In this document: positions 1 through 12,087 of the stretch, one piece after another
Layout: every line of letters begins with the position of its first letter
Numbering within the stretch: position 1 is the first letter of the stretch
Assembly (NCBI GenBank): GCA_003666325.1
Contig: QPIL01000120.1
Span: 23,170-87,169 of the forward strand
Reading direction: 5' to 3'
DNA length: 64,000 nt
Source: Methylococcales symbiont of Iophon sp. n. MRB-2018
GTDB lineage: Bacteria; Pseudomonadota; Gammaproteobacteria; Methylococcales; Methylomonadaceae
The notes under the pieces: generated by a model
What the model saw: the letters and a program-made list of their open reading frames with translations, nothing else
What the model was told of the DNA's origin: nothing
Databases searched by the model: none
Made by a program: the position numbers and the translations under genes

Positions 1-108
1 GTCTTTTTTGCCATATTCTGCGTTGTATAAAATGTTGTCTAGCTTGCTATGCGCATAATTTATGCTGAGGTCTTTATACCTTTAACCGTTAATACAGAGG
101 AAGGTGAT

Positions 109-1779
109 ATGTTTTTAAAATATGTAATACATTTTGTTTTAGTCTTTTTGTTAAATGTGAATGTATTTGCTTCTGAACAAACAAAAGCAGCCATTGCAAC
201 CGCACACCCCTTGGCAACCCAAGTAGGTTTTGAAATATTACAGCAAGGGGGTAATGCTTTTGATGCTGCGGTGGCTATCAGTGCTACTCTAGCTGTTGTT
301 GAGCCTTCTAGTTCTGGTTTGGGAGGTGGTGGGTTTTGGTTATTACATAGAGCCAGTGATGGTTTTGAAACCATGTTGGATGGTAGAGAAAAAGCACCTT
401 TAGCAGCACATCACGATATGTTTCTTGATAAACAAGGAGATATTATTAAAGACTTATCTAAAAATGGTGTATTAGCTGCTGGAATACCTGGCTTACCAGC
501 TGCTTTAGTGCATTTATCAGAAAAATATGGCGAGCTTTCACTTGCCCAATCATTAAAACCTGCAATTCACTATGCACAGAATGGCTTTATTATTGGTGAG
601 AAACATAGAAAACTATTAAGCCTTAGATTAGAAGTATTAAAAAAAAATATTCAGGCAACGCATATATTTCTCAACGACAATAAAGTTCCTAATAAGAAGT
701 CAGTTTTACGACAGGCTGATTTAGCAAATACATTAAAGCAAATAGCGCAATTTGGTAAAAAAGGTTTTTATGCTGGAATAGTTGCTAAACAGTTAATTGA
801 GGGTGTTAGTCATGCAGGTGGTATTTGGTCGCAACAAGATTTAGATGATTATCATGTTGTGGAAAGGGAGCCGATTAGAGGTGACTATAAAGGGATAAAA
901 ATAACCAGTGCGGCATTGCCTTCTTCGGGGGGTATTGTGTTAGTCGAGGCTTTAAATATTTTAGAAAAATATCCTCTGGATGAATTTAATGTAATCAGGC
1001 GAAAGCATATTATCAGCGAGGCACTGCGTAGAGCATATCATGATCGTGCTCTATATTTGGGGGACAATGATTTTGTTAAAGTACCAGTTAAACAGCTACT
1101 TAATAAAGATTATGCGGCTGGTTTAAGAGCCTCTATAAGAATGGATAAAGCAACCCCCAGTGATTATTTGTCAGCTTCTGTAGTAGCAAAAAGTAGAGGT
1201 AAAAACACCACCCATTTTTCAATTATAGACAGTAAAGGTAATAGGGTTGCTGCAACTTTAAGTGTGAATTATCCTTTTGGTTCTGGTTTTATAGCTACAG
1301 GCACGGGGGTTTTACTAAATAATGAAATGGATGACTTTGTCAGCAAAGTTGGGGAAATGAATGGTTATGGTTTGGTTGGTGGGGCGGCAAATGCTATTGA
1401 ACCAGGCAAGAGAATGCTCTCTAGCATGTCGCCGACCTTTATTGAGGATACTGATAGAGTGGGCGTGTTAGGTACACCGGGTGGTAGTCGAATAATTTCT
1501 ATGGTGCTATTAGCCATACTAGATTTTGCCAAAGGGAATGGTCCAGAGTCGTGGCTTTGGGAGCCTAGATTTCATCATCAATATATTCCTGATTTAATCC
1601 AGTATGAAAAGGGCGGATTAACAGAGCATGAAGTACACGGCCTGACTTTATTAGGACATCAGTTAAAAGAAGTTCAATATCGTTATGGCAATATGCAAGC
1701 GCTACAGTTTAATAAAACAGATAATAGCTATTCAGCTGTTTCAGACCCTAGGGGTGAAGGTACTGCACGGGTTCGATAA
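109..1779 (+). CDS. ggt: gamma-glutamyltransferase
   Basis: Signal peptide, then TKAAIATAHPLATQVGFEILQQGGNAFDAAVA, GLGGGGFW, and the nucleophile-region TTHFSIIDSKGN. The ORF opens at 49, but the first 20 codons derive from repeat sequence; ATG 109 has an upstream GAGGAAGG. Confidence 0.93.
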   Translation: MFLKYVIHFVLVFLLNVNVFASEQTKAAIATAHPLATQVGFEILQQGGNAFDAAVAISATLAVVEPSSSGLGGGGFWLLHRASDGFETMLDGREKAPLAAHHDMFLDKQGDIIKDLSKNGVLAAGIPGLPAALVHLSEKYGELSLAQSLKPAIHYAQNGFIIGEKHRKLLSLRLEVLKKNIQATHIFLNDNKVPNKKSVLRQADLANTLKQIAQFGKKGFYAGIVAKQLIEGVSHAGGIWSQQDLDDYHVVEREPIRGDYKGIKITSAALPSSGGIVLVEALNILEKYPLDEFNVIRRKHIISEALRRAYHDRALYLGDNDFVKVPVKQLLNKDYAAGLRASIRMDKATPSDYLSASVVAKSRGKNTTHFSIIDSKGNRVAATLSVNYPFGSGFIATGTGVLLNNEMDDFVSKVGEMNGYGLVGGAANAIEPGKRMLSSMSPTFIEDTDRVGVLGTPGGSRIISMVLLAILDFAKGNGPESWLWEPRFHHQYIPDLIQYEKGGLTEHEVHGLTLLGHQLKEVQYRYGNMQALQFNKTDNSYSAVSDPRGEGTARVR

Positions 1780-1904
1780 GTAAGTATCTAAGTGTATTAA
1801 ATACTGAAACCATTATAGCAAGCACTATTACTGAAGTGAGTATTTGGAATACAAATATGAACATATTTTCTTTTAAATGATATTACTTATTACTTTAGTA
1901 TCCC

Positions 1905-2612
1905 ATGACTTCTAAATTTGTTGATGTATGGTACGGCGATATTTTATTGGCTAAGGAAGATGAGCCTTATAGCGATAAATATTATTGGTCAGCGCTCAAT
2001 ACACAGGAAAGAGAGAAAGCAGAGACTTTTACACGGCAGTTATTACAAAAAAAATTCATAAAAACTAGAGCCAAGTTGAAGAGGATTTTAGCGGTCTATT
2101 TGCAAACTGACCCTCAAACACTTGTTCTTGAGTATACAGAATATGGAAAGCCATATATTAAACAGGATTGTGATATTTATTTTAATTTGTCACATAAGAA
2201 AAATAAGTTTGTCATTGCGGTCAGTAATATTGATGAATTAGGCATAGATATTGAATTATGCAAAGATAGAAAAAATATGTCGGGCATGGTCAAAAAGTGT
2301 TTCTCAGAAATAGAGTCGCACTTTTGGTCATCCTTAGCTGTAGAGCAACAAACATATATGTTTTACCGGTTTTGGGTTAGGAAAGAAGCCTTTGTCAAAG
2401 CCGTAGGGCGCGGTATTGCACTAGGGTTAAATCAATGTGTAGTTGACTCAAATAAGCAATCTGGTTTTATAAGTATTCCTTTCGCTTATGGGCAGCCAGA
2501 AGATTGGTCAATCATTGATGTTAAACTAGATGATGAAGACATCTGTGCTGTGGTATTAAAAACGACAGATAAATTTGAATTTAAACTAATGAGATCTCAG
2601 CATAACGCATGA
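1905..2612 (+). CDS. 4'-phosphopantetheinyl transferase (Sfp/AcpT superfamily)
   Basis: Motifs NLSHKKN, GIDIELCKDR, FWVRKEAFVKAVGRGI. The last 7 codons lie inside a MITE-like repeat. Confidence 0.88.
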   Translation: MTSKFVDVWYGDILLAKEDEPYSDKYYWSALNTQEREKAETFTRQLLQKKFIKTRAKLKRILAVYLQTDPQTLVLEYTEYGKPYIKQDCDIYFNLSHKKNKFVIAVSNIDELGIDIELCKDRKNMSGMVKKCFSEIESHFWSSLAVEQQTYMFYRFWVRKEAFVKAVGRGIALGLNQCVVDSNKQSGFISIPFAYGQPEDWSIIDVKLDDEDICAVVLKTTDKFEFKLMRSQHNA

Positions 2613-2750
2613 ACGGATAAAAAAGGCTAGAAGTTTTCCAGTTTTCAGCCAAAATAACGTGCAATAGCTTACTATTACACTTGTATTTTGACTAAAACCT
2701 GAAAAATTCTATCGTTTTTTTTGTCCGTTCCAGAGTTATGCTGAGGTCTT
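2592..2750. mobile_element. MITE-like element, copy 1 (159 bp)
   Basis: Termini GAGATCTCAGCATAAC...GTTATGCTGAGGTCTT; flanking 5-bp direct repeat CTAAT (2587-2591, 2751-2755); internal imperfect palindrome shared with copies at 14985 and 47179. Confidence 0.85.
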
Positions 2751-2880
2751 CTAATACCATTTTCAAAAATAAATGATAGCATCTAGCAGCCATTTATTAT
2801 AAAACAAGGGCAATGATAAAGCGATTTTCTACACTGCACTGCTTGTTTTTAATTTACTGATACCTGCCGAAAATTTTCAC

Positions 2881-3537
2881 TTACGAGCCGTTGAACTCGC
2901 CACTCATTAAACTAGCTATCGTTTTAAAAACAGCTGCAAACATCTCTCTCGTTAATCGTTTAGTTTGTACATTGTAGCGACTACAATGGTATGAATTTAC
3001 CAGCACTCTACCATCTGGCAATTGATGTTGTTTGTTATGTCCAAATTTAGCGGTATTTAGTTTTAATCGGTAGGCTTTTAATATGGCCTGATGAGCAATA
3101 GTGCCTAAAGCCATAATGACTGCATTCTGTGGAAGCATTTTTATTTCTTCAGCCAGAAAATAATTACAGTTATTGATTTCTGCTCCTGTTGGCTTATTTT
3201 GTGGTGGTAAACATTTGACTGCGTTTGTTATCCTACAGTTTTTTAATATTAGCCCATCATCTAATGCTTCAGAATGTTTTTTATTGCTATAGCCAAATTC
3301 AAATAATGTTGCATACAAAAGTAGCCCCGCATAATCACCCGTAAATGGTCGACCTGTTGCATTTGCTCCGTGCATACCGGGTGCCAACCCTACGATTAAA
3401 AGTTGCGCATTGCTATCTCCAAAAGGCGCTACAGGGCGTGCATGGTAGTCAGGGTGTTTTTGTTTAACTTCGCATAAGAAATTATCTAGTCTGGTACAGG
3501 TCTTACACTCTTGATTAAAAACTTGTTTTGAAAACAT
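2881..3537 (-). CDS. uracil-DNA glycosylase family protein (family 4/5-like)
   Basis: CKTCTRL, LLIVGLAPGMHGANATGRPFTGDYAG, and a conserved HCSRYN-like segment typical of UdgB-type proteins. Confidence 0.8.
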   Translation of the reverse strand: MFSKQVFNQECKTCTRLDNFLCEVKQKHPDYHARPVAPFGDSNAQLLIVGLAPGMHGANATGRPFTGDYAGLLLYATLFEFGYSNKKHSEALDDGLILKNCRITNAVKCLPPQNKPTGAEINNCNYFLAEEIKMLPQNAVIMALGTIAHQAILKAYRLKLNTAKFGHNKQHQLPDGRVLVNSYHCSRYNVQTKRLTREMFAAVFKTIASLMSGEFNGS

Positions 3538-3630
3538 ATTGAACCATTTATTTCAGCTAATGTGGTTTGTAAAAATCGTTTCAAAAATATGCACAGTAAT
3601 GAAAAATCACTTCCATTTTTCTTTGAACAT

Positions 3631-3656
3631 AAAAAAAGGCCTTTCGGCCTTTTTTA
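3631..3656 (-). terminator. Intrinsic terminator downstream of pnp
   Basis: AAAAAAAGGCCTTTCGGCCTTTTTTT: GC stem with U-tracts on both strands. Confidence 0.8.
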
Positions 3657-3672
3657 TGAAGGTAAAAAGAAT

Positions 3673-5754
3673 CTAGTCTTCTTTATCCACTTCTTTCATA
3701 CTCAATCTCACGCGACCTTGGCGATCAATTTCAAGCACTTTGACTTTAATTACGTCACCTTCGGATAATTTATCACTGACTTTTTCAACCCGCTCTTCTG
3801 AAATCTGAGAAATATGAACCAAGCCATCTTTACCAGGTAATATGGTTACAAAAGCACCAAAGTCCATCAATCTGGCAACTTTACCTTTGTAGATTTTACC
3901 GACTTCAACTTCAGCGGTAATTTCTTCCACAATACGCCTGGCTTCTTCACCCGCCGCTCTATCAACTGAGGCAATTTTCACAATACCATCATCAGTTAAA
4001 TCAATGCTAGCACCCGTTTGTTCAGTAATACCACGAATAGTCGCACCACCTTTACCAATTACTTCGCGTATTTTGCTAGGATCAATTTTAATAGTAATAA
4101 TACGAGGAGCAAAATCTGACATTTTTTCGCGTGTTGAAGACAGTGATTTGTTCATTTCACCTATGATAAACAATCGACCATGTTTGGCTTGTTCCAAAGC
4201 GGCTTTCATGATTTCAGCGGTAATACCGTCAATTTTAATATCCATTTGTAAGGCGGTGATTCCATTTTCAGAACCTGCCACTTTAAAATCCATATCCCCT
4301 AAATGATCTTCATCACCTAAAATATCAGAAAGTACAGCGAACTTATCGCCTTCTTTTATTAAGCCCATAGCAATACCTGCAACAGGTGCTTTAAGCGGTA
4401 CACCCGCATCCATTAAGGCAAGACTACTACCACAAACCGAAGCCATAGAACTTGAGCCATTTGACTCAGTGATTTCAGAAACAATACGAATCACATAAGG
4501 AAATTCTTCTAAGCTAGGTATTACCGCTGCAATACCCCGTTTAGCTAAACGACCATGCCCTATTTCACGACGTTTTGGAGAGCCTACGAAACCGGTTTCA
4601 CCTACACAATATGCAGGGAAATTGTAATGCAACATAAACGGTTCTTTATATTCGCCAGCGAGTGCATCAATAATTTGTGCATCACGTTCTGTACCTAAAG
4701 TTGCGACTACAATCGCTTGGGTCTCGCCTCTAGTAAACAACGCAGAACCATGTGTTCTTTCTAAGAAACCTGTTTTAACGCTGATAGGTCTTACTGTATC
4801 AAGGTCACGACCATCAATCCGTATTTTTTCTTCTAAAATTGAGTCACGAACAATTGTTTTTTCCAGATGCTCAATAATGTCTCTAATATCACTTTCTGCA
4901 TATTGCTCATCAGCGGTTAATTTTTCTACACAAGTTGCTCTCAAATCAGACAAAGTATCTTGTCTATTTAATTTTTCAGCAATTTTATAAGCGGCTTTAA
5001 TACCTGACTCGAGTTCTGCTTTAACTAAAGCAGATAAAGTTTCATCCGTTTCTGCTACAGTCCATTCCATTGCAGGTGTTGCAACTTCCAAAGCAAATTC
5101 TTTGATAGCCGTAATTGCACATTGCATTTGCTCGTGACCAAACAATACCGCACCTAACATGACTTCTTCAGATAATAAATCAGCTTCTGACTCAACCATC
5201 AATACAGCTTGCTCTGTACCAGCAACAACCAATTCTAACTGAGACTCTTTCATCTCTGTAGCATTTGGATTTAATAGGTATTCACCCTCTTTATAACCCA
5301 CACAAGCCGCAGCAATCGGGCCATTAAAAGGCAAACCAGATATAGCTAATGCAGCAGAAGCACCAATCAATGCTGGGATTTCTGTATCAACCTCTGGGTT
5401 TAATGAAATAACGGTTGCAACAATTTGTACTTCATTAGTATATCCATCAGGAAATAAAGGACGAATAGGTCTGTCTATTAAGCGACAAATTAATGTTTCT
5501 TTTTCTGTCGGGCGACCTTCACGCTTAAAAAATCCACCAGGTATTTTACCGGCAGCATAAGCTTTTTCTTGATAGTTTACGGTTAAAGGGAAAAAGTCAC
5601 CCCCTTTTGATTCTTTTTTACCGACAACAGCTACTAATATTGAAGTTCCTTCAACATTAATTAATACTGTACCACTGGCTTGACGAGCAATTTCTCCTGT
5701 TTCTATGGTTACAAGATGATCGCCGTATTGAAATTCTTTCCTGATGGGAGTCAC
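3673..5754 (-). CDS. pnp: polyribonucleotide nucleotidyltransferase
   Basis: Full-length RNase PH repeats plus KH and S1 domains ([38 protein letters not shown]). Confidence 0.98.
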   Translation of the reverse strand: MTPIRKEFQYGDHLVTIETGEIARQASGTVLINVEGTSILVAVVGKKESKGGDFFPLTVNYQEKAYAAGKIPGGFFKREGRPTEKETLICRLIDRPIRPLFPDGYTNEVQIVATVISLNPEVDTEIPALIGASAALAISGLPFNGPIAAACVGYKEGEYLLNPNATEMKESQLELVVAGTEQAVLMVESEADLLSEEVMLGAVLFGHEQMQCAITAIKEFALEVATPAMEWTVAETDETLSALVKAELESGIKAAYKIAEKLNRQDTLSDLRATCVEKLTADEQYAESDIRDIIEHLEKTIVRDSILEEKIRIDGRDLDTVRPISVKTGFLERTHGSALFTRGETQAIVVATLGTERDAQIIDALAGEYKEPFMLHYNFPAYCVGETGFVGSPKRREIGHGRLAKRGIAAVIPSLEEFPYVIRIVSEITESNGSSSMASVCGSSLALMDAGVPLKAPVAGIAMGLIKEGDKFAVLSDILGDEDHLGDMDFKVAGSENGITALQMDIKIDGITAEIMKAALEQAKHGRLFIIGEMNKSLSSTREKMSDFAPRIITIKIDPSKIREVIGKGGATIRGITEQTGASIDLTDDGIVKIASVDRAAGEEARRIVEEITAEVEVGKIYKGKVARLMDFGAFVTILPGKDGLVHISQISEERVEKVSDKLSEGDVIKVKVLEIDRQGRVRLSMKEVDKED

Positions 5755-5821
5755 TATTTAAGTCCTTAACATTAAGGTTATAAATATGAAGACACTATGT
5801 CTTCATATTTGAAAATTATTC

Positions 5822-5962
5822 GTAACTACTCAACTTACCTTCTATTTTGTCCAATAGCCGCGTTGAAAGTGTGCATTTACACTTGTAAACTCCGCGCTTT
5901 CGCTTTGCTCTTGAGCAAAATAGAGAATAATCTAAGTAATTACGGAGTACGCTGAGTAGTTA
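5822..5962. repeat. Palindromic element in the rpsO-pnp intergenic region
   Basis: 11-bp inverted ends GTAACTACTCA...TGAGTAGTTAC, with nested TCTATTTTG/CAAAATAGA and GTGT..ACAC arms. Confidence 0.65.
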
Positions 5963-6016
5963 CAATTATTCTAACAAAAAAGCTGCATAATCTTAAATTA
6001 AACACTTTTCTTTTTA

Positions 6017-6286
6017 TTACTTACGCAGTCCTAAACGCTCAATTAATGAGCGGTAACGGCCCATATCTTTCTTTTTTAAGTAATCCAGCAATTTACGACG
6101 CTTATTTACCATACGCAATAAACCACGTCGAGAGTGATTATCTTTTTTATGTTCTGCAAAATGTGGTGTTAAATGTGCAATGTGTGCCGTTAATAAGGCA
6201 ACTTGCACTTCGGGTGAACCGGTATCTGTATTAGATAAGCGATATTCTTCAACAACTGTTCTTTTCTGTTCTGCTATAAATGACAT
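6017..6286 (-). CDS. rpsO: 30S ribosomal protein S15
   Basis: 89 aa, [50 protein letters not shown]. Confidence 0.98.
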   Translation of the reverse strand: MSFIAEQKRTVVEEYRLSNTDTGSPEVQVALLTAHIAHLTPHFAEHKKDNHSRRGLLRMVNKRRKLLDYLKKKDMGRYRSLIERLGLRK

Positions 6287-6597
6287 TTTAATCCCTATAG
6301 ATTAATTAAATTAATAAACCAAGACACTGGCTTACATGATGACATAGCTTCCACAATAGGGCGTAGAATACTATGTTTGTTGAAATTAGTTAAATCAGAC
6401 TTCATACTCTGAATACTTGAGTACAGATCTATTCAGATTAAATATTTTTTCGGCGTTAGTCTACCATCTAATAGTAATTTATTTAAACCTAAAATCTTGT
6501 TTACTATATATTCTCACTATGCCATGAGAAGTAACGGTTTATCCATATTGAGCAATATAGTATTTAGTCTTTAGTCTTTAGTCTTTTTAAAGCTTGG

Positions 6598-6939
6598 CTA
6601 TTCATTAAGTAGCTCGGCTACTCTCATTCCCGTATCAAAGGAATCATCATAATAAAACCTGAATTCTGAAATATGTCTTAACCGCATTCTTTTTGCAACT
6701 TGATGGCGTAGGCTAGGCGCTAATTCATTCAATACACTCACATTCTCTTGCTTGCTTTGCTCATCACCATTCAACACAGTAATATATATTTTAGCTACAG
6801 CAAGATCTTTGGAGACAAGCACTTCATTGATTGTTATAAAGCCTAAGCGAGAATCATGGGTTTCCCGTTGTAAAACATAAGCCAATTCCTTTTGCATTTG
6901 CGAAGAGACACGCTCACTACGCCCATACTCGTTAGCCAT
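6598..6939 (-). CDS. rbfA: ribosome-binding factor A
   Basis: RSERVSSQMQKELAYVLQRE, FRFYYDDSFDTGMRVAELL; located next to infB. Confidence 0.95.
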   Translation of the reverse strand: MANEYGRSERVSSQMQKELAYVLQRETHDSRLGFITINEVLVSKDLAVAKIYITVLNGDEQSKQENVSVLNELAPSLRHQVAKRMRLRHISEFRFYYDDSFDTGMRVAELLNE

Positions 6940-9737
6940 TATTCTACAACTCGTTTTACTTCTACACGTTCGAATACTTCGATTTGATCATTATTTTTTA
7001 TATCGCTGTAATTCTTCACTCCGATACCACATTCCATGCCCATTTTAACTTCATTGACATCATCTTTAAAACGACGCAACGACTCTAACTGACCTTCATA
7101 AATCACTATATTATCGCGTAACACTCTGATCGGTAAATTACGTTTAACAAAGCCGTCAAGGACCATACACCCTGCAATAGCACCAAGTTTTGGAGATTTA
7201 AAGATGTCACGCACTTCGGCAAGACCCACAATTTTTTCCTGTATTTCTGGTGCCAACATGCCACCTATGGCTCTTTTAACTTCATCGATCGCTTCATAAA
7301 TAATGCTGTAATAATGTAAATCAATATTTTTTTCTTGAATTAATTTACGCGCAGTTGCATCAGCTCTTACATTAAAGCCCATCAAAATAGCGCCGGAAGC
7401 TAAAGCAAGATTAGCGTCGCCTTCATTAATACCCCCTACGCCACCATAAACACATTTAACGGTTACTTCATCATTCGATAATTTAATCAATGATTCTCTT
7501 AATGCTTCCAAACTACCCTGTACATCCGTTTTAAGCACAAGGTTTAATGCAGAAGTATCACCCGCTGCCATTTTGGAGAATACTTCATCCAATTTAGATG
7601 CTTGTTGTCTTGCATGTTTGAATGATCGTTTCCTATGCTCTCTATGCTCGGCCAATTCTTTTGCCGCCTTTTCATTTTGTGCAAAAATAAATTCATCACC
7701 TGCTTCAGGCGTTCCAGAAAGCCCTAAAATTTCTACGGGTGCCGACGGCCCAGCAGTAGAAATTGTATTACCATTTTCATCAAACATGGCTCTAATTCGA
7801 CCATACTCATGCCCACATAAGACAATTTGACCTTTCTCCAAGGTACCTCGCTGCACTAGAATAGTCGCCACAGGACCGCGTCCTCTATCTAATCTGGATT
7901 CTATGACAAAACCAGAAGCGACACCTTCTACAGGTGCTTGTAATTCCAGAATTTCAGTTTGTAAAATCAATGCTTCAATTAATTTATCAATACCTTCTCC
8001 TGATTTAGCAGACACTCTTAGAAATTGAGTATCTCCACCCCATTCTTCAGGAACCACTTCCAAAGCCGACATTTCTTGCATCACTTTATCTGGATTAGCT
8101 TCAAGCTTATCCATTTTATTGATAGCTACAATTAAAGGCACACCTGCCGCCCTTGCATGCTCAACAGCTTCTTTAGTTTGAGGCATCACACCATTATCGG
8201 CAGCGACAACAACAATAATAATATCGGTAACTTCTGCACCTCGTGCACGCATGGCTGTAAAAGCAGCATGTCCAGGCGTATCAAGAAAAGTTACATTGCC
8301 ATGATCAGTTTTAACTTGGTAAGCACCAATATGCTGAGTAATACCTCCAGCTTCACCCGATGCCACACGAGTCTCACGGATGTAATCCAGTAATGATGTT
8401 TTACCATGATCGACATGTCCCATAATAGTAACAATAGGCGCTCTAGGTGATGTTTCACGATCATCAGCTTCTTTCAGATCAACAACATCAGCCAACATTT
8501 CTTGTTCAAGATTATCATCACTTTGTAGAACAGGTTTATGCCCCATTTCTTCTACTAAAATGACTGCCGTTTCTTGATCAATGGTTTGGTTAATGGTTGC
8601 CATGACACCTAGTTTCATCAATTCCTTGATCACTTCACCGGCTTTAATGTTCATTTTTTGTGCTAATTCCGCAACGATCACTGTTTCAGGAATAGTCACA
8701 TCATGCACAATTGCCTCCACTGGTTTTTCAAACTGATGTTTAGCGTCCATCTCAGTGGCTAATTGAATTCTTTTTTGCTTTCCTTTTTTACCTTTTGCTT
8801 TCTTGCTTGCACCTGTTGGCATAGCTTGTCCTCTTCCAGGAGCAAGCCCTCTTTTTTGTACAGGAGCAGTGGGTTTATCTGAAATAGTTGCTTTGTTTTT
8901 ATTGGCTATAGATGCTATTTGTTTTTTTTTATGCAAAGTTTGCTGTTTTTTAGCTTCTGCCTGCTTTCTTACTTTCGCTGCATTTCTTTCTATAGATACT
9001 TCTAACCGTGCTTTCTTTTCTGTTTCTAGTTTTTTTGCTTTCTGTTCTTTTTCTGAAAGCTGAGGTTCTGCTGTTGCACTATCTTTTTCTTTATTATTTA
9101 CTCTATCGGCAACCGTTTTTGACCTTACTGAGCCATCCTTTTTATTCATTGCAATATTTTTTTTATTGCCATTACTCTGCTCAGGATTTGTTACAACTCC
9201 TTTTGTTGTTTTTGCTGCAATATTCTGTTTTACTTTAATTGCTTTTTTTTCGGCTGTTTCTATTTCTACAGTGTCTTTACGTTTTATTTCTTTTTGCGTT
9301 TCTCTGATACTTTTCTCGTGCTTTTTACGATCTTCTTCATCAGAGGCAATTTGTTGTTTCTGTTCTTCTAAGGCTTTTTTAGCGCGTTCAATTTCTTTTT
9401 GCTCTTCGCTTTTTTCTGTATCACTACGTTTGATATATGTCTTCTTTTTGCGCACCTCAATGTTGACTGTTTTTGTTGCTACACCGGGTGCTGTAGTTTG
9501 CTTAAGCTCTGTTACTTTACGTCTCTTTAACGTTATTTTATTAGGTGTCTCTTGTTCTTCCGTTTCGCTTTTACCATGTCTTTTACGCAAATAAGCTAAT
9601 AACTTAATTCTCTCATTATCTTCAATAAGATCGTCTTGTTCCGAAGCGGTTACGCCAGCTTCCTTTAGTTGCTCTATAAAGCGTTCCAAAGGAATGTTTA
9701 CCATTTCCGCTAATTCTTTAACTGTTTTATCACTCAT
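6939..9737 (-). CDS. infB: translation initiation factor IF-2
   Basis: GTPase motifs [33 protein letters not shown]; long charged N-terminus. Confidence 0.98.
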   Translation of the reverse strand: MSDKTVKELAEMVNIPLERFIEQLKEAGVTASEQDDLIEDNERIKLLAYLRKRHGKSETEEQETPNKITLKRRKVTELKQTTAPGVATKTVNIEVRKKKTYIKRSDTEKSEEQKEIERAKKALEEQKQQIASDEEDRKKHEKSIRETQKEIKRKDTVEIETAEKKAIKVKQNIAAKTTKGVVTNPEQSNGNKKNIAMNKKDGSVRSKTVADRVNNKEKDSATAEPQLSEKEQKAKKLETEKKARLEVSIERNAAKVRKQAEAKKQQTLHKKKQIASIANKNKATISDKPTAPVQKRGLAPGRGQAMPTGASKKAKGKKGKQKRIQLATEMDAKHQFEKPVEAIVHDVTIPETVIVAELAQKMNIKAGEVIKELMKLGVMATINQTIDQETAVILVEEMGHKPVLQSDDNLEQEMLADVVDLKEADDRETSPRAPIVTIMGHVDHGKTSLLDYIRETRVASGEAGGITQHIGAYQVKTDHGNVTFLDTPGHAAFTAMRARGAEVTDIIIVVVAADNGVMPQTKEAVEHARAAGVPLIVAINKMDKLEANPDKVMQEMSALEVVPEEWGGDTQFLRVSAKSGEGIDKLIEALILQTEILELQAPVEGVASGFVIESRLDRGRGPVATILVQRGTLEKGQIVLCGHEYGRIRAMFDENGNTISTAGPSAPVEILGLSGTPEAGDEFIFAQNEKAAKELAEHREHRKRSFKHARQQASKLDEVFSKMAAGDTSALNLVLKTDVQGSLEALRESLIKLSNDEVTVKCVYGGVGGINEGDANLALASGAILMGFNVRADATARKLIQEKNIDLHYYSIIYEAIDEVKRAIGGMLAPEIQEKIVGLAEVRDIFKSPKLGAIAGCMVLDGFVKRNLPIRVLRDNIVIYEGQLESLRRFKDDVNEVKMGMECGIGVKNYSDIKNNDQIEVFERVEVKRVVE

Positions 9738-11269
9738 TTTGATCCCTCGATTCCTTCTTTACCTTGTTCATCTGCAAACCAAGGTTCACGCGCTTTCATA
9801 ATTAATTTTCCTGCCCACTCTTCATTCATGTCTGTAAAGACTAGCAGTTCATCAATCGCTTGTTCGGCTAAGTCTTTCATGGTTACAATACTTTTTGCAG
9901 CCATTTCATGTGCCAACTTATCAGTCATGCCCTCCATCTGCAAAAGATCATCAGCAGGGTGTGATGTTTCTACTGCTTCTTCTGATGCAATCGCATTAAT
10001 CAATACCGCATCTTTTGCACGGCTCCTTAATGCCTCAACCAGTTCTTCATCAAAGCCTTCAATTTCTAGCATTTCTTCAACGGGTATATAAGCAATTTCT
10101 TCTACATTGCTTAAACCAACTTCTACTAAAACTTCTGCAATTTCTTCATCAACGTCCAGTTGTTTTATAAATGTTTGTTTTATTTTCTGCAATTCTTCTT
10201 TATTTTCTGAATCGGCATCGCTAACGTCACGAACATTCAATTCCCAACCCGTCAATTCAGTCGCTAGTCGTACATTTTGTCCGCCTCGCCCAATCGCTTG
10301 CGATAAATTATCGCTGGCTACAGAAACATCCATGCTGTGTTTATCTTCATGGACAACAATCGCTTCTATTTCTGCAGGAGACATGGCATTAATAACAAAC
10401 TGGGCATCATTATCATTCCAGAGAATAATATCAACTCTTTCGCCTGCCAGCTCATTAGATACCGACTGAACTCTTGATCCTCGCATACCGACACAAGCAC
10501 CGACTGGGTCAAGCCTTGGATCATTCGTTTTAACTGCAATTTTGGCTCTTGAACCTGGATCTCTAGCAGCAGCCAATACATCAATGAGTCCTTCTCCAAC
10601 TTCAGGAACCTCAAGTTTGAATAAGGCAATCAATAATTCAGGTGCAGAACGACTGACAAATAATTGAGGCCCTCTTACTTCTGAACGTACTTCTTTTAAA
10701 TAGCCTCGAATTCGGTCACCAATTCGAATAGATTCTCTGGGAATCATATCTTTTTTAGCAATATAAGCTTCTACATGACCACCCAAATCAAGATATACAT
10801 TGCCTTTTTCCAGACGTTTTACCACGCCGGTAATTAATTCACCGACTCTATCTTGGTAGGCTTCAACTATTTTCTTACGTTCGGCTTCTCTGATTTTTTG
10901 AATAATAACCTGTTTTGCTGTTTGTGCCGCAATGCGACAAAAAGCCACGGAATCAATCGCATCTTCAACAAAACTGCCTACTTCAATAGCAGGTTCATCT
11001 ATTTGCGCAACTTCTAACAAAACCTGCAAAGTAGGAAGTTCAACATCACCATCAATCTCGTCATTACTTGCTACGACTTCCCAGCGACGATAAGTTTGAT
11101 ATTCTCCAGTATCTCTGTCAATTTTAACCCGAGCATCGATATGAACTTCATGTCGTTTTACTGCAGCTGCCGCCAATGCTAATTCTAATGCTTCAAAAAC
11201 AATTTCTTTATCTATATCTTTTTCATTAGAAAAAACATCTGCCATTAATAAAATTTCTTTATTTTCCAT
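9734..11269 (-). CDS. nusA: transcription termination/antitermination protein NusA
   Basis: S1/KH architecture, [29 protein letters not shown]; 4-nt overlap with infB. Confidence 0.97.
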   Translation of the reverse strand: MENKEILLMADVFSNEKDIDKEIVFEALELALAAAAVKRHEVHIDARVKIDRDTGEYQTYRRWEVVASNDEIDGDVELPTLQVLLEVAQIDEPAIEVGSFVEDAIDSVAFCRIAAQTAKQVIIQKIREAERKKIVEAYQDRVGELITGVVKRLEKGNVYLDLGGHVEAYIAKKDMIPRESIRIGDRIRGYLKEVRSEVRGPQLFVSRSAPELLIALFKLEVPEVGEGLIDVLAAARDPGSRAKIAVKTNDPRLDPVGACVGMRGSRVQSVSNELAGERVDIILWNDNDAQFVINAMSPAEIEAIVVHEDKHSMDVSVASDNLSQAIGRGGQNVRLATELTGWELNVRDVSDADSENKEELQKIKQTFIKQLDVDEEIAEVLVEVGLSNVEEIAYIPVEEMLEIEGFDEELVEALRSRAKDAVLINAIASEEAVETSHPADDLLQMEGMTDKLAHEMAAKSIVTMKDLAEQAIDELLVFTDMNEEWAGKLIMKAREPWFADEQGKEGIEGSK

Positions 11270-11744
11270 TCCGCTTTCCTTTTTTAATATCGAACTCAGG
11301 CACTAATCGCGCTTTACTCATTGCCTGAAATGGGATTTTTGATAATTGATTTGCTTGTTGAAGATAAACAATATTGTCTTCAACGCTATCAATTAACCCT
11401 GTAATTTTTCTTTGCTTATTAATAGGTCTAAATAAGTTTACGGTAATAACACTGCCTATAAATTGCTCAAACTGACTCATTTTAAAAAAAAGCCTATCTG
11501 CACCAGGTGATGATACTTCTAATTGATAATTGCTAGAGATAGGATCTTCAACATCTAAAAGACCACTTAATTGATGACTGACTTTTGTGCAGTCTTCAAG
11601 AACAATGCCATTTTCGGTATCAATATATATTCTCAACAGACCATGCTGCGGATGCGGATTAAATTCAATGCCGACGCATTCATAACCCAGACCTTCCACA
11701 GTTGGTTCAATCAATTTAACCAAATGTTCTGGAGCCTGCTTCAT
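11259..11744 (-). CDS. rimP: ribosome maturation factor RimP
   Basis: [44 protein letters not shown]. Confidence 0.94.
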   Translation of the reverse strand: MKQAPEHLVKLIEPTVEGLGYECVGIEFNPHPQHGLLRIYIDTENGIVLEDCTKVSHQLSGLLDVEDPISSNYQLEVSSPGADRLFFKMSQFEQFIGSVITVNLFRPINKQRKITGLIDSVEDNIVYLQQANQLSKIPFQAMSKARLVPEFDIKKGKRNGK

Positions 11745-11784
11745 ATTGTCTCACTTTCCGTTTGCATTAAAAAAAGACGCATAT

Positions 11785-11804
11785 AAAAAAAGAGCCAGAG
11801 GCTC
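11785..11804 (-). terminator. Terminator/attenuator-like hairpin in the rimP leader
   Basis: Minus strand GAGCCTCTGGCTCTTTTTTT, between tRNA-fMet and rimP. Confidence 0.6.
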
Positions 11805-11909
11805 TTCCATGAGTAACACTAAGTGCCTAGGTATAATTAATTACACTTTGGCACTATCCAGATATTGAACAAGCTCTTAAAACAGTTCAATTTCCAACGA
11901 CCAAAAAAC

Positions 11910-11930
11910 AAAAAAACCCCAAAAGGGGCT
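11910..11930 (-). terminator. Terminator of tRNA-fMet
   Basis: Minus strand CCCCTTTTGGGGTTTTTTT directly after the tRNA. Confidence 0.75.
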
Positions 11931-11941
11931 TTCTGTAAATC

Positions 11942-12018
<77 letters not shown>

Positions 12019-12087
12019 ATCATTTTTGCCATTATAAGGATTATTTAATATTTAGCAAGGGGAATATATTCTATTTGAAATGAATGG

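Noticed and set aside
3562-3768. 68-aa ORF across the pnp terminator
   Set aside because: Overlaps the pnp 3' end in antisense and includes the terminator hairpin; spurious.
8803-9594. Several long ORFs antisense to infB (e.g. 142 aa at 9166-9594)
   Set aside because: Shadow ORFs of the Lys/Glu-rich IF-2 N-terminus; compositionally biased and without a start context.
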